A DNA stretch of 64,000 nt from an uncultured Clostridia bacterium (lineage in GTDB: Bacteria; Bacillota; Clostridia; TANB77; CAG-508), in the NCBI GenBank assembly GCA_934130025.1, contig CAKOXG010000001.1, positions 1-64,000 of the forward strand, written 5' to 3'. Under the pieces are notes generated by a model. That model saw only the letters and a list, made by a program, of their open reading frames with translations. It had not been told where the DNA came from and searched no databases. Shown here piece by piece: positions 44,080 to 54,931 of the stretch (position 1 is its first letter; each line of letters opens with the position of its first letter). A program made the translations under genes and the position numbers.

Positions 44080-47044
44080 ATGGAAAATTATAAGGTATTT
44101 GGGCAAGCAATAAAAGAGTTTTATTCTCTAGAAGAAACAAATAAAGAAGTACAAAAAGGTAAAAAAGAAATATCTGGGAAGGTACATTTAGAACCCAGAA
44201 TTATATGTAGCAATTTAAATAATTCATTAAAGCTAGAGATATATATAGGCGAAAAGAATATGTATAAAATAAAGTCAATTCCAGAATTTTATGATAGATT
44301 CATGGATGGTGAAAAGTATAAATATGGTGCAAAACTAGAAATTGTACACACGAAAGAAAGATTTGCAAAAGAGGACCAAAAGCTCCTAGAATTTGTACTT
44401 AAATATGCTGAGATTATAAAATATGCCAATGAATCAAGTACAGGATATGATTATTATACAAAAAGATTGGGAGAAGATTCAATTATCTTGTCAAATACAG
44501 GATTAGATGAATTATTTGAATGTTTAATAGATAAAAGTATTGAAATGGATAATCAATATTCAACTGAAAGAGTATTATTAGTTGATAAAGAGCCAGAAAT
44601 AAAATTCAAATTGAAGCAAATGAATCAAAAGGAATATAAAATAATTACTAACATAGATGTGTATGATTATACAATTTATGATGGAAGGAAGTATGTATAT
44701 ATATTAATTAAGAATAAATTATATAGATGTTCTAAAAAATACAGAAATACTGTAATAAAATTACTTGAAATATTTAAAAAAAACTTTACAAAAGAAATCA
44801 TACTTCCAGAAAGTGACCTTACTAAGTTTTTTGTGATTATAGAGCCAAACATAAAAAACAATATCGAAATTTCTGATGCAGAATACAAGAAGATTAAAAA
44901 ATTTATTCCACCACAACTATATGCAAAATTATATTTAGATTATAATGAGCAAAATTATGTTATTGCAGATATTAGGTTTATATATGATGAAACAGAGATA
45001 AATCCATTGGAAGAAAAAGTATACCCAGAGATTATTTCTAGGAATACAATAAAAGAAGCTCAATTATTAAACATGTTTGTTACATCTGGGTTTATGCTGG
45101 ATCAGAAAAATCATAGATTAGTATTAGCAAACAATGAAAAAATATATGAATTTTTAAGTGAAGATATAGATTCATATATGACAAATTTTGAAGTATTAGC
45201 AACGGAAAATTTTAAATCAAAAGAGATAAAAAATAATACTAAAATTTCTTTGGGTGTAAAAATTGAAAATCACTTATTAGATATAGATTTTTCAAACTTG
45301 AGTTTCGATCCTAAAGAACTAAAAGATATAATGCAGCAGTATAAACTAAAAAAGAAATATTACAGGCTTAAAGATGGAAGTTTTATAAAACTAGAAAATA
45401 ATGAAACTATTCAAGTAATAAATAGCTTAACTGAAGATATTGATATTGATTATAGTAAAATTGAAGACGGAAATTTGAAACTACCAATGTACAGGGCGCT
45501 ATACCTTGAAAAAATTTTAGAAAAGAGCAATGTAGTAAGGGCTAATAAAGATGACAATTTTAAAAGTTTAATTGAAAATATTGACGTAAAGGGAATTGAA
45601 GGGAAAATAGAGACTCCAAAGCTTTTGAAAGCCAATTTAAGGGAATACCAAAAAATTGGAGTGCAATGGTTAAGAACGTTGAGCTCTTATGGCTTGGGAC
45701 GGGATTCTTGCTGATGATATGGGGCTTGGGAAAACCGTACAACTATTGTGTGTTGTATGTAAATACCTAGAAGATGAAACAGAAAAAAACAAAAAACCAA
45801 CATTAGTTGTTTGCCCAAGTTCTTTATGCCTGAATTGGCAAAATGAAATAGAAAAATTTACACAAGGAGTCACTTCTGAAGTTATACATGGGTCACTTCA
45901 GGACAGAATGAGAAAAATAGCGGAAATTAATAATTATAATATAGTAATAACTTCATATGAATTACTAAAAAGAGATATAGATGAATATAAAAAGTACAAT
46001 TATAAATTTAAATATATAATAGCAGACGAAGCTCAATATATAAAAAATAATAACACACAAAATGCTAAAGCAATAAAAGATATAATATCTGAAACAAGGT
46101 TTGCACTAACAGGAACACCAATAGAAAATTCACTCTCAGAATTGTGGTCTATTTTTGACTTTATAATGCCTGGATATTTATTTAGATATAGAAAGTTCAA
46201 AGAATTATATGAGACACCAATAATGAGAGATAATGATGAAATTGTTATGCAGAAACTAAAAAAGTTAATTGAACCATTTGTTTTAAGAAGAATAAAAAAA
46301 GAAGTTTTAACAGAACTTCCAGATAAAACAGTAACCGTATTAAGCAGCCAGATGCTTGAAGAGCAAGAAGAGATTTATTTATCATATTTAACTCAGGCTA
46401 AAAAGAGTGCAATGGAAGAAATAAAAGAAAACGGGATAGAAAAGAGCCAAATTAAGATTTTAGCACTACTTACAAGGCTAAGGCAAGTATGCTGCCATCC
46501 TAGCTTATTTATAGAAAACTATGAAGGTGGTAGTGGAAAATTAAATCAATGTATTGAAATAATAAAAGATGCAATACAAAGTGGACACAAAATTTTACTT
46601 TTTTCTGGCTATACGGCAATGTTTGATATAATTGAAAAAGAATTGAAAAAAGAGCAAATTTCATATTTAAAGCTAACAGGCCAAACAAAAGTATCTGATA
46701 GAATAAATTTGGTTGACGAATTCAATAACAATCCAGATAAAAAATTGTTTCTAATTTCGCTAAAGGCTGGTGGAACGGGACTAAATTTAGTTGGAGCAGA
46801 TATGGTAATTCATTATGACCCTTGGTGGAACGTGTCATCAGAGAATCAGGCTACAGATAGAACATATAGAATAGGGCAAAAAAGAAATGTTCAGGTATAT
46901 AAATTAATAACTAAAAACTCTATAGAAGAAAAAATTTATGATTTACAAAAAAGAAAAGAAGCATTAATTGATAATATGTTATCTACAAACCAAACATTTA
47001 TTAGTAAATTATCAAAAGAAGAAATAATGAATTTATTTGAATAG
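44080..47044 (+). CDS. SNF2-family DEAD/DEAH helicase, split by +1 frameshift at CGG
   Basis: Bacterial SWI2/SNF2 ATPase that moves along double-stranded DNA, with a long N-terminal SNF2-associated domain (about 500 residues). The helicase core begins [33 protein letters not shown]; the frame breaks between the two glycines, where GGA CGG GAT must be read GGA GGG ATT by skipping C 45700. After it come DEAQYIKNN, GTPIENSLSELWSIFDF, and the C-terminal QATDRTYRIGQKR. Full length is 987 residues, normal for the family. Without the shift the product ends four codons later, before the ATP-binding loop. ATG 44080 follows GGGAG. Confidence 0.9.
45700..45702 (+). other. CGG +1 frameshift site in the SNF2 helicase
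   Basis: GGA CGG GAT in frame; skipping C 45700 gives GGA GGG ATT and the conserved GGILADDMG that runs into the Walker A motif. Confidence 0.82.
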
Positions 47045-47084
47045 AGATTTTATTAATAGTAAATTAGGAGAGGAAAATACAAAA

Positions 47085-48473
47085 ATGAAGAAAGAGATAA
47101 CTATAATAGGAGGAGGGCTTGCAGGATGCGAAGCTGCATACCAGATTGCTAAAAGAGGAATAAGTGTAAAATTATATGAAATGAAACCAGAAAAATTTTC
47201 GCCTGCTCATATAAATGAAAATCTTGCTGAAATAGTATGCAGCAATTCTTTTAAATCGAACTTACACACAAATGCTTGTGGATTATTAAAGGAAGAACTT
47301 CGTTTATTGGATTCTCTTCTAATAAAGATTGCTGATGAAACATGTGTGCCTTCTGGTCAAGCTTTAGCTGTAGATAGAGAAAAATTTTCCAAAAGAGTAA
47401 CTGAAGAGTTAGAAAAAATTGAAAATGTAGAAATTATAAGGGAAGAGTTCGGAAAAGAAAAAAAGCTAAGCGATTTAGCAAAAGAAGAAATTGTAATTGT
47501 GGCAACAGGCCCATTAACTTCAGAGTGTTTATCAGATGAAATTCTTAAGATAACTGGAGAAGAAGACATGCACTTTTATGATGCCGCAGCCCCTATAATT
47601 TCTAAAGAAAGTATTGATATGAACATTGCTTTTTATGGAAATAGATATGAACAAGAGCGAAAAAAAGATGAAGATATAGAACTGTGGAAAAAATCGAATA
47701 ATATAAAAAAACAAGACGAGGCATATATAAATTTGCCAATGAATAAAGAAGAATACGAGAATTTTTGGAATGAACTAGTAAATGCCCAGATAGCACAATT
47801 ACATAAGTTCGAAAAAAGCGAGATATTTGAAGGGTGCATGCCTGTTGAAGTAATGGCAAAAAGAGGAATAGATACATTAAGGTATGGGCCATTAAAGCCT
47901 ATGGGATTTACTGACCCAAGAACTGGATATAGACCTTATGCTTTAGTTCAGCTAAGAAAGGATAATGAAGAAGGAACTATTTATAATATGGTTGGATTTC
48001 AAACAAATTTAAAGTATGGCGAGCAAAAGAGAGTATTTTCAATGATTCCTGGATTAAAAGATGCTGAATTTATGAAATATGGGGTAATGCACAGAAATAC
48101 ATTTATAAATTCAACTAAACTATTAGATAACACATATAATATGAAAAAGAACGAAAATATATATTTTGCAGGCCAAATAACAGGAGTAGAGGGATATGTT
48201 GAATCAATTTCTTCTGGATTGGTAGCAGGTATAAATGCAGTTAATAAAATTTTGAAGAAAGATAGAGTAGAATTTTCTAAATATACAATGATAGGGGCAT
48301 TAGCAGATTATATATCAACACCAAATGATAAATTCCAGCCTATGAATGCAAACTTTGGAATAATGCCAGAATTAGGTGGGGATAAGATAAGAGATAAAAA
48401 ATTGAAATATGGAAAAATTTCCGATAGGGCGATTGTTGAATTAAACGACAAATTATTACAAATATTAAATTAA
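47085..48473 (+). CDS. trmFO: tRNA (uracil-5-)-methyltransferase TrmFO
   Basis: Folate- and FAD-dependent enzyme making T54 in tRNA. FAD loop TIIGGGLAGCEAA at the start, CSNSFKSN, TGPLTS and ITGVEGYVES all match; 462 residues. AGGAGAGG lies upstream of ATG 47085, and this start fits the FAD-binding N terminus better than ATG 47037. Confidence 0.93.
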   Translation: MKKEITIIGGGLAGCEAAYQIAKRGISVKLYEMKPEKFSPAHINENLAEIVCSNSFKSNLHTNACGLLKEELRLLDSLLIKIADETCVPSGQALAVDREKFSKRVTEELEKIENVEIIREEFGKEKKLSDLAKEEIVIVATGPLTSECLSDEILKITGEEDMHFYDAAAPIISKESIDMNIAFYGNRYEQERKKDEDIELWKKSNNIKKQDEAYINLPMNKEEYENFWNELVNAQIAQLHKFEKSEIFEGCMPVEVMAKRGIDTLRYGPLKPMGFTDPRTGYRPYALVQLRKDNEEGTIYNMVGFQTNLKYGEQKRVFSMIPGLKDAEFMKYGVMHRNTFINSTKLLDNTYNMKKNENIYFAGQITGVEGYVESISSGLVAGINAVNKILKKDRVEFSKYTMIGALADYISTPNDKFQPMNANFGIMPELGGDKIRDKKLKYGKISDRAIVELNDKLLQILN

Positions 48474-48557
48474 TATTACATTTTAATTAAAAATAACTGT
48501 TGAAACTAAAAATATGATATTATATGATTGAAAAAAATATTTAAATACATATAAAAA

Positions 48558-48586
48558 TTGAATGTTGACAGAAAGTATGGTATACT
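48558..48586 (+). promoter_or_regulatory. Promoter of the coiled-coil protein gene
   Basis: TTGAAT (48558-48563), 17-base spacer, TATACT (48581-48586). Confidence 0.5.
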
Positions 48587-48627
48587 AAGAACAGTTCGAA
48601 AATATAAGGCGTAATGGAGGTTTTATT

Positions 48628-50328
48628 ATGGAAGAAAATATAAAAAAACTATTAAAAGAAAGAACGGAATTAGAAGCTAAATTTGCTAAAATGAAAAAAG
48701 ACCTTGCAGATAATTTAAAATATATAGACGACGATTTCGAAAGTTATAGAAGCAAAGATCTATTAACAAAAGATGAGCAATTAGCAAGATTTGAGCAAAT
48801 TAAGAAAGAATATACAACAAAAGCTGAAGCAGACATGAACGCTGTTAAGGCAGAAATTGATAAGATAAATGAAAATATTACATCAAAAATAATAACACTA
48901 AGGGGCGAATGGGCTAAAAAGTTAAACCATGAAATAGACCTTGCTGAAAAACAAGAACAGCTTGCTCTTGCAAAGAAAGAACTAGATGCGGCAGAAGCAG
49001 AATATAACCACAATTTGACAGAATACTTCTATAGAGACAATTCAACTGTTACATCACTTGATGACTCAAGAGTTGTGGCTGCAAAGAAAAAGTATGCTTT
49101 ATTAAAAGGTGAGCTAGAAGCAGCAATTGAAGCAGATAAAAAGGAAAGAGAATCTATAAGAGAAAAAATAGAAAAAACCAATAAGTTTTTTGACAAACTT
49201 CTTATCCAAGACGCAACCGTAGAAGAAATACTTGGAGCTGTGGAGGGAAAAGAAGCTCAAAAAGCAGAAACTGAGCATGAGGAAGAAAAAGAACCAGAAG
49301 CTATGGTTGAGCAAGGAGAAAAACAAACAAAATCAGAAAAGAAACAAGAAGAACCAGAAGTAGTTACAGAAAATGAGCCTTCTGAAAATGTTGGCACAGT
49401 AACAGAAAGTAAAACTATAGCAGAATTGAATGAAGAGCCAACTGTGGTAAAACCTGTTGAAAGAATGGAATGGAAACCGGCAGCTCCAAATGATGCTGCA
49501 GCACATAAAAAAGAAGAGAGCGTTGGAGAGGTAAGAATTTCTCAGCCGACAAAAATAATGGGATTGAGAGAAATAGAGACTGATTTATCAACAGGACTGA
49601 TTACTATTACCTCATCAGACGGAAAAAAACTTACTAGTGCTATGGGAAACGAATTTGTAAATAAAGCAGAGGCTGTTGAGTTTTTGCATGAGCAAGGAAT
49701 AGAATATTCAAAAGGAGACCCTTACATGATGATTACTCTATGCCAAGCTGCAACAGAGTTATCAAGAAAAATAGGACAAGATAAAAATAAAATACTAAAG
49801 AAATTTATAACTGATTATGAAAAATCTATAAGTAGCACAACACCTGTAGAGCAAATGACAGATGCTGAATTGGAATCTGTTGCAATGATAAGATACTTTA
49901 AATCAGAAAAAAAATTAGATAAAAATGTATTGAAAGCACTTAGACCATACATAAAAGAAGCTAAAAATTCTACATGTGCGGTTGTGGATGTAGATGCGAG
50001 AACATGGTTTGAAAAAGCAAAAGATTTTATTGTGGCTAAAGTATTCAATAAACACGAAAGATTGGAAGAGGGAAAACATTCACAAGAATTGAAAAAGTTT
50101 GGTGTCGATGGTAAAGTTATAGAAGATAAACAGCATCCTGAAATTCCAGAAAAGTCTTTTGTTGAAAGTTTAAAAGTTAGCAAGGATTCAAGAAAAATAG
50201 ATGAAAAATTGGCAGCTGCAACAAAAGTACCAGATGCGAGAGCTGCTGCAAGATATAATATTGATAAAATAGATAGAGCAAAAATTGTAAGAGATTCAAG
50301 ACAATCTTCAGATGAATTTGAGAGATAA
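48628..50328 (+). CDS. Unknown coiled-coil protein with acidic linker (566 aa)
   Basis: I do not recognise this protein. Residues 1-195 are a long charged coiled coil; 205-275 form a Glu/Lys/Pro-rich disordered linker; 300-440 look like a folded domain (LREIETDLSTGLITITSSDGKKLTS and later helices); the end is basic and Ala-rich. No signal peptide or membrane segment. AATGGAGGTTTT precedes ATG 48628. It is transcribed alone, with its own promoter and terminator. The build suggests a scaffold or chromosome/cell-structure protein, but that is only an impression. Confidence 0.7.
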   Translation: MEENIKKLLKERTELEAKFAKMKKDLADNLKYIDDDFESYRSKDLLTKDEQLARFEQIKKEYTTKAEADMNAVKAEIDKINENITSKIITLRGEWAKKLNHEIDLAEKQEQLALAKKELDAAEAEYNHNLTEYFYRDNSTVTSLDDSRVVAAKKKYALLKGELEAAIEADKKERESIREKIEKTNKFFDKLLIQDATVEEILGAVEGKEAQKAETEHEEEKEPEAMVEQGEKQTKSEKKQEEPEVVTENEPSENVGTVTESKTIAELNEEPTVVKPVERMEWKPAAPNDAAAHKKEESVGEVRISQPTKIMGLREIETDLSTGLITITSSDGKKLTSAMGNEFVNKAEAVEFLHEQGIEYSKGDPYMMITLCQAATELSRKIGQDKNKILKKFITDYEKSISSTTPVEQMTDAELESVAMIRYFKSEKKLDKNVLKALRPYIKEAKNSTCAVVDVDARTWFEKAKDFIVAKVFNKHERLEEGKHSQELKKFGVDGKVIEDKQHPEIPEKSFVESLKVSKDSRKIDEKLAAATKVPDARAAARYNIDKIDRAKIVRDSRQSSDEFER

Positions 50329-50335
50329 AATAAAA

Positions 50336-50368
50336 AAATCAGCTGCACGTGTTGTAGTTGATTTTTTA
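50336..50368 (+). terminator. Terminator after the coiled-coil protein gene
   Basis: AATCAGCT and AGTTGATT arms around CACGTG, followed by TTTT. Confidence 0.6.
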
Positions 50369-50410
50369 CTAGACATTCTATAAAACAAAACGGAAAGGAA
50401 TTATTTTTAT

Positions 50411-51076
50411 ATGAAGAAGATATTGTTTGTAATTGCAATGGAAAAAGAAGCAAAAGACATTGCAAAAGAACTGGGGCTAGAAGAAAAGAATACTGGAAAT
50501 GGTAAAGTATTTGAAAAAAACAATATAAGCTTATTAATAAGTGGAATTGGAAAACAGCAAACTGCAATAAACTTGACTAAGTATATTGAAAACAATAGAG
50601 AAAATCTTCCTGATATTATTATTAATGTGGGATATGTTGGCTCTACAAAATCACAAATAGGAAGCTGGGTAAGTGTAAATAAATCATACAATTATGAATG
50701 GTTTATTCCAGGGGAACAAAAATATGAAATAGAAGGATATAACAAAAACTTAATAAAAACGATAAATGAAAATGAAGAACAACAAATAATAAATAACGTA
50801 CAAGAAATGAGAATGAACGGGAATAGTAAGAAAATTAAAGTACTCCCTTGTTATAGTGCAGAAAGCTTTGTTACTCTAACCAACATAACTGATGATGTAG
50901 TATTTGACATGGAACTTCATTCAATCTATATGGTTTGTTGTATGTATGGAATTGAGCTTATTTCACTAAAAAAGGTAAGCGATAATTTAAGCCTTGATGA
51001 TTATTACAAAAATATTGATATGAAAGAAGTAATGGAATTAACAAGTTCATTGAAACTTTTAGGAATGATTAACTAA
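50411..51076 (+). CDS. Nucleoside phosphorylase / MTA-SAH nucleosidase-like protein
   Basis: Fits the PF01048 fold. ILFVIAMEKEAKDIAKELG at the start, ISGIGKQQTAINLT, then FDMELHSIYMVC with the ribose-binding Met-Glu pair and KKVSDNLS with the catalytic Asp. The central GYVGS replaces the usual GxAG. Likely splits methylthioadenosine, S-adenosylhomocysteine or a related nucleoside; substrate not certain. CGGAAAGGA precedes ATG 50411. Confidence 0.8.
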   Translation: MKKILFVIAMEKEAKDIAKELGLEEKNTGNGKVFEKNNISLLISGIGKQQTAINLTKYIENNRENLPDIIINVGYVGSTKSQIGSWVSVNKSYNYEWFIPGEQKYEIEGYNKNLIKTINENEEQQIINNVQEMRMNGNSKKIKVLPCYSAESFVTLTNITDDVVFDMELHSIYMVCCMYGIELISLKKVSDNLSLDDYYKNIDMKEVMELTSSLKLLGMIN

Positions 51077-51225
51077 TTATTGAATCCAAAAATTACGAAA
51101 AAAATCTTGTAATTAAGATGAATCTAGTATAAGATAATAAAGTAAAAATTAAAAACCAAGAAATGTTTATACAAATAAAAAAGAAGGGAGAGTATGGTAA
51201 AGGCTTAATCCATACAAAAAATAGA

Positions 51226-54200
51226 ATGTATTTAAAAAGATTAGAACTACAAGGTTTCAAGTCTTTTGCAGATAAGACAGTATTAGAATTTAAACCAGGA
51301 ATTACAGCTGTTATTGGACCAAATGGATCTGGTAAAAGTAATATTTCTGATAGTATTAGATGGGTTCTTGGGGAGCAAAGCATGAAGTCTTTAAGAGGTG
51401 CAAAATCTGAAGATATAATATTTGCAGGAACTCAAAATAGGAAATCTTTAGGATTTGCCGAAGCATCTATAATATTTGATAATTCAGATGGGAAACTTCC
51501 AATCGAGTATAATGAGGTTACTGTTACAAGAAAGATATATAGAAGTGGAGAAACTGGCTACTTCATTAATAAAGTTCCTTGCAGATTGAAAGATATATTA
51601 GAATTATTTATGGACACTGGAATTGGAAAAGATGGATATTCTATAATTGGACAGGGAAAAATTGATGAAATATTAAGTAATAAGTCTGAGGATAGAAGAC
51701 ATATATTTGAAGAGGCTGCCGGAATTGTAAAATATAGAGTAAGAAAGGCTGAGTCTGAAAAAAAGTTAGAACAAACGAAATTGAACTTGCTTAGAATAAA
51801 TGATATTTTATCTGAAATAGAAGGACAACTAGATCCTTTAAAAATTCAATCTGAAAAGGCAAGAAAATTTCTTGACCTAAGAGAAGAACTAAAGAATATA
51901 GAGGTTGGACTATTTGTTTACAATATAAATTCATATAAAGAAAAGCTTTCTCAAATTTCAGAGGATTTTAAAATATTAACAGACCAGGAAGATGATGAAA
52001 ATAAAAAACTTGAAGAGAGTCAAACTGAAAAAGATTCTTTAAAGACTAGAATTGATGAACTGATTGCTGAAATAGAAGAAGTTCAAAATTTGGGATTTGA
52101 AAGTAAAACTAGAATTGAACAAATAAATTCGCAGATAAGCATTTCAAATGAAAGAATTTTAAATAATAATTCAAACTCTGAAAGATTAACAAAAGAGATT
52201 GAAGAGCAGAAACAAAGAATAGCAGATTTCAATGAAGAGAAAGATGTAAAATTGAATAAAAAAGAAAATTTATCTAAAAATAGAGAAAAATTTGAAACAG
52301 AACTTAAGCAAAAAGAACAAGAATTAGATGAAATAACAAAGAAGCTTTCAAAAAAAGAGTTGGAAATTGAGGAAGAAAAGAAAAAGGTAGAAGAAAATTC
52401 TAATCAAAGATATGAAAGACTTTCTCAAATTAGTACATTAGATGCAAACTTTGAAAATTTAGAAAAAACGAAAAAGAGTGTTAAGGAAGAACTTGCTTCT
52501 ACAATTTCTGAATTAGATGCAGCTAGAATAAAAAAACAAGAAATATCTAAAACTTTCACTGAAGCAGATAATACAAGAAATAAGGCATTAAAAACTTTAA
52601 ATGGAATCAGAGAACAAAAAGAAAATTCAATGATTGCAATAAAGGAATATGATGACCAAATCAATAAATTAACTCAAGACTATAGAATGAAAGATTCAAG
52701 ATGTAAGTTCTTAATAGAAACAGAAAAAGACAAGGATGGATATGTAAAGAGTGTTAAATCTTTATTACTTGCTTGTGAAAATGATAAGAACTTAAACTCT
52801 GGTGTTGAGGGAGTTCTTGCAGGTTTAATTTCTGTTGACAAGCAATATGAAACTGCTATTGAAATGTGTCTTGGACAAAGCATGCAAAACATAGTAACAA
52901 ATACAGAAAATGATGCTAAAAAACTTATTGAATATCTTAGAAAAAATAACCTTGGAAGAGCAAGCTTTTTGCCAATCGCATCAGTACATGGAAAGAAGAT
53001 TGAAAAAATTAATAAATCAGGAATCAATGGAGTAATTGGAATTGCATCAGATTTAGTAAAAGTAAACAAAAAATATGAAGAAATTATATCTAATTTGTTA
53101 GGAAGAACTGTGATTGTAGAAAATATGGAATCTGCAATAGCACTTGCAAAAGCAAATAATTATTCTTTTAGAATAGTAACCCTTGAGGGTGATTTGATAA
53201 ATCCATCAGGGGCAATAAGTGGTGGTTCTATAGCTCAAAGAACAGTTAATATATTGGGTAGAGGAAGAGAAATAGAAGAACTTAAGAAGAATCTTGAGAA
53301 ATTAAACAAAAAAATTGAAAAAATTACTAAAGAAAAAGAAGAATATTCAGAGAAAGTTGCAGATATAATAGAAGAGTCAGCAAGGCTTGAAAAAAACCTT
53401 CAAGAAATAGAAATTGATTTTGCAACTAAAAAGCAAGAAGTAGAAATGTATAATTCTCAAATAAGTAGACTGGAAGAGAAAACAGCCAAACTAAAAGAAA
53501 AATTGGAACAAATAGAGAAAGAAAAGCAAGAAATAATATCAGCAAAAGAAGAAACTACCAAGGTAATAGCAAATATTGATAAAGAAAATGCTGAGCTTAA
53601 CGAGAAGATTTCCACTTTTGCAAAAGACAATCAAGAAGATCAAACATACATAGACAATTTAAATACTGATATAACAGACCTTAAAATATCTGTTTCATCA
53701 TTTGACGAAAGTGGTACTTCTATTGATGAGATGATTGCAAGGATTGAACAAGATATAGAAAATGCAAACAAGAGCATTGAAAACAAAGTTGCAGAAATAG
53801 AAAAACTAAAGATTGAGAATGAAAGGATGAATGAAGACATTCTAAATTATGGAAAAGAGATAGACAAAATTAAGGAAGAGGTTTCTAACGGCTCAGAAAA
53901 AATAGAAAGTTTGAAACAGGAAAAGGTTGAAAAAAATAATAAACTTGAAAAACTTGAAGAGAAAATTACATCTCAATATGAGGTTTTAAATGGTCTTAAA
54001 GAGCAAATTGTTAAAATTGAAGGTAAGAAACAGAAACAAGAGCAAGATTTGGATGATTTAATAAACAGACTATGGCAAGAATATGAACTTACTCCAAACA
54101 ATGCAGATGGATACAAGAAACCTGACAATGTAGCACTTGCTCAAAAACAGACAACCCAGCTTAGAAAAGAGATTGCAGACTTAGGAAGTATAAATATTGA

Positions 54201-54783
54201 TGCAATAGAAGACTATAAAAAAATGCAAGAAAGATATACATTTATGAGTGAACAAAGATTTGACTTGGAAGATTCAATAGCAAAACTTAGAAATGTAATT
54301 TCTGAAATGACAGATACTATGCAAAAACAATTTGCAGAAAAATTCAAACAAATAAACAAGAACTTTAATGAAGTGTTTGTTGAATTATTTGGAGGTGGTA
54401 AGGCAGAACTTATATTAGAAGATGAAGGAAATCTTTTGGAATGTGGAATAGACATTAGGGTACAACCACCAGGAAAGAAATTACAAAATATGATGCTTCT
54501 ATCAGGAGGAGAGAAAGCTCTTACTGCAATCGCAATTTTATTTGCAATACTTAAAATAAATCCAGCACCTTTCTGTATACTAGATGAAATTGAAGCAGCA
54601 CTTGATGATGTAAATGTAGGAAGATATGCACTATATTTAAAGAAATTTAGTAATAGTACACAATTCTTAGTTATAACACATAGAAAAGGCACAATGGAAA
54701 TAGCAGATACAGTTTATGGTGTAACAATGGAAGAGAAGGGAATAAGTAAACTTTTATCAATGAAGTTATCAAACGGAAAGTAA
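51226..54783 (+). CDS. smc: Chromosome segregation SMC protein
   Basis: Ring-forming ATPase that folds and separates chromosomes with ScpA/ScpB. Walker A GPNGSGKSNISDSIRW near residue 32, long coiled coils on both sides of a hinge (about residues 515-690, with GAISGGS), C-terminal signature LLSGGEKALTAIA and Walker B CILDEIEAALDD. About 1185 residues. The N terminus MYLKRLELQGFKSFADK is the family start, but its ribosome site is poor; ATG 51163 would add 21 residues. Confidence 0.93.
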   Translation: MYLKRLELQGFKSFADKTVLEFKPGITAVIGPNGSGKSNISDSIRWVLGEQSMKSLRGAKSEDIIFAGTQNRKSLGFAEASIIFDNSDGKLPIEYNEVTVTRKIYRSGETGYFINKVPCRLKDILELFMDTGIGKDGYSIIGQGKIDEILSNKSEDRRHIFEEAAGIVKYRVRKAESEKKLEQTKLNLLRINDILSEIEGQLDPLKIQSEKARKFLDLREELKNIEVGLFVYNINSYKEKLSQISEDFKILTDQEDDENKKLEESQTEKDSLKTRIDELIAEIEEVQNLGFESKTRIEQINSQISISNERILNNNSNSERLTKEIEEQKQRIADFNEEKDVKLNKKENLSKNREKFETELKQKEQELDEITKKLSKKELEIEEEKKKVEENSNQRYERLSQISTLDANFENLEKTKKSVKEELASTISELDAARIKKQEISKTFTEADNTRNKALKTLNGIREQKENSMIAIKEYDDQINKLTQDYRMKDSRCKFLIETEKDKDGYVKSVKSLLLACENDKNLNSGVEGVLAGLISVDKQYETAIEMCLGQSMQNIVTNTENDAKKLIEYLRKNNLGRASFLPIASVHGKKIEKINKSGINGVIGIASDLVKVNKKYEEIISNLLGRTVIVENMESAIALAKANNYSFRIVTLEGDLINPSGAISGGSIAQRTVNILGRGREIEELKKNLEKLNKKIEKITKEKEEYSEKVADIIEESARLEKNLQEIEIDFATKKQEVEMYNSQISRLEEKTAKLKEKLEQIEKEKQEIISAKEETTKVIANIDKENAELNEKISTFAKDNQEDQTYIDNLNTDITDLKISVSSFDESGTSIDEMIARIEQDIENANKSIENKVAEIEKLKIENERMNEDILNYGKEIDKIKEEVSNGSEKIESLKQEKVEKNNKLEKLEEKITSQYEVLNGLKEQIVKIEGKKQKQEQDLDDLINRLWQEYELTPNNADGYKKPDNVALAQKQTTQLRKEIADLGSINIDAIEDYKKMQERYTFMSEQRFDLEDSIAKLRNVISEMTDTMQKQFAEKFKQINKNFNEVFVELFGGGKAELILEDEGNLLECGIDIRVQPPGKKLQNMMLLSGGEKALTAIAILFAILKINPAPFCILDEIEAALDDVNVGRYALYLKKFSNSTQFLVITHRKGTMEIADTVYGVTMEEKGISKLLSMKLSNGK

Positions 54784-54791
54784 AATAAAAA

Positions 54792-54846
54792 CGAAGCTTA
54801 GAATATGAGACAGATTAATGTCAAATTATTTAGGGCTTCTTTTTTA
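54792..54846 (+). terminator. Terminator after smc
   Basis: GAAGC (54793) and GCTTC (54835) arms with an inner GAC/GTC pairing, then a run of T. Confidence 0.6.
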
Positions 54847-54931
54847 TATTTAATTAAATAATTAAAAACTCTACGAATAAATTCTGGACAAGAAGAATAC
54901 ATTTATAAAAATGGACAAGGAGGAATTTATT

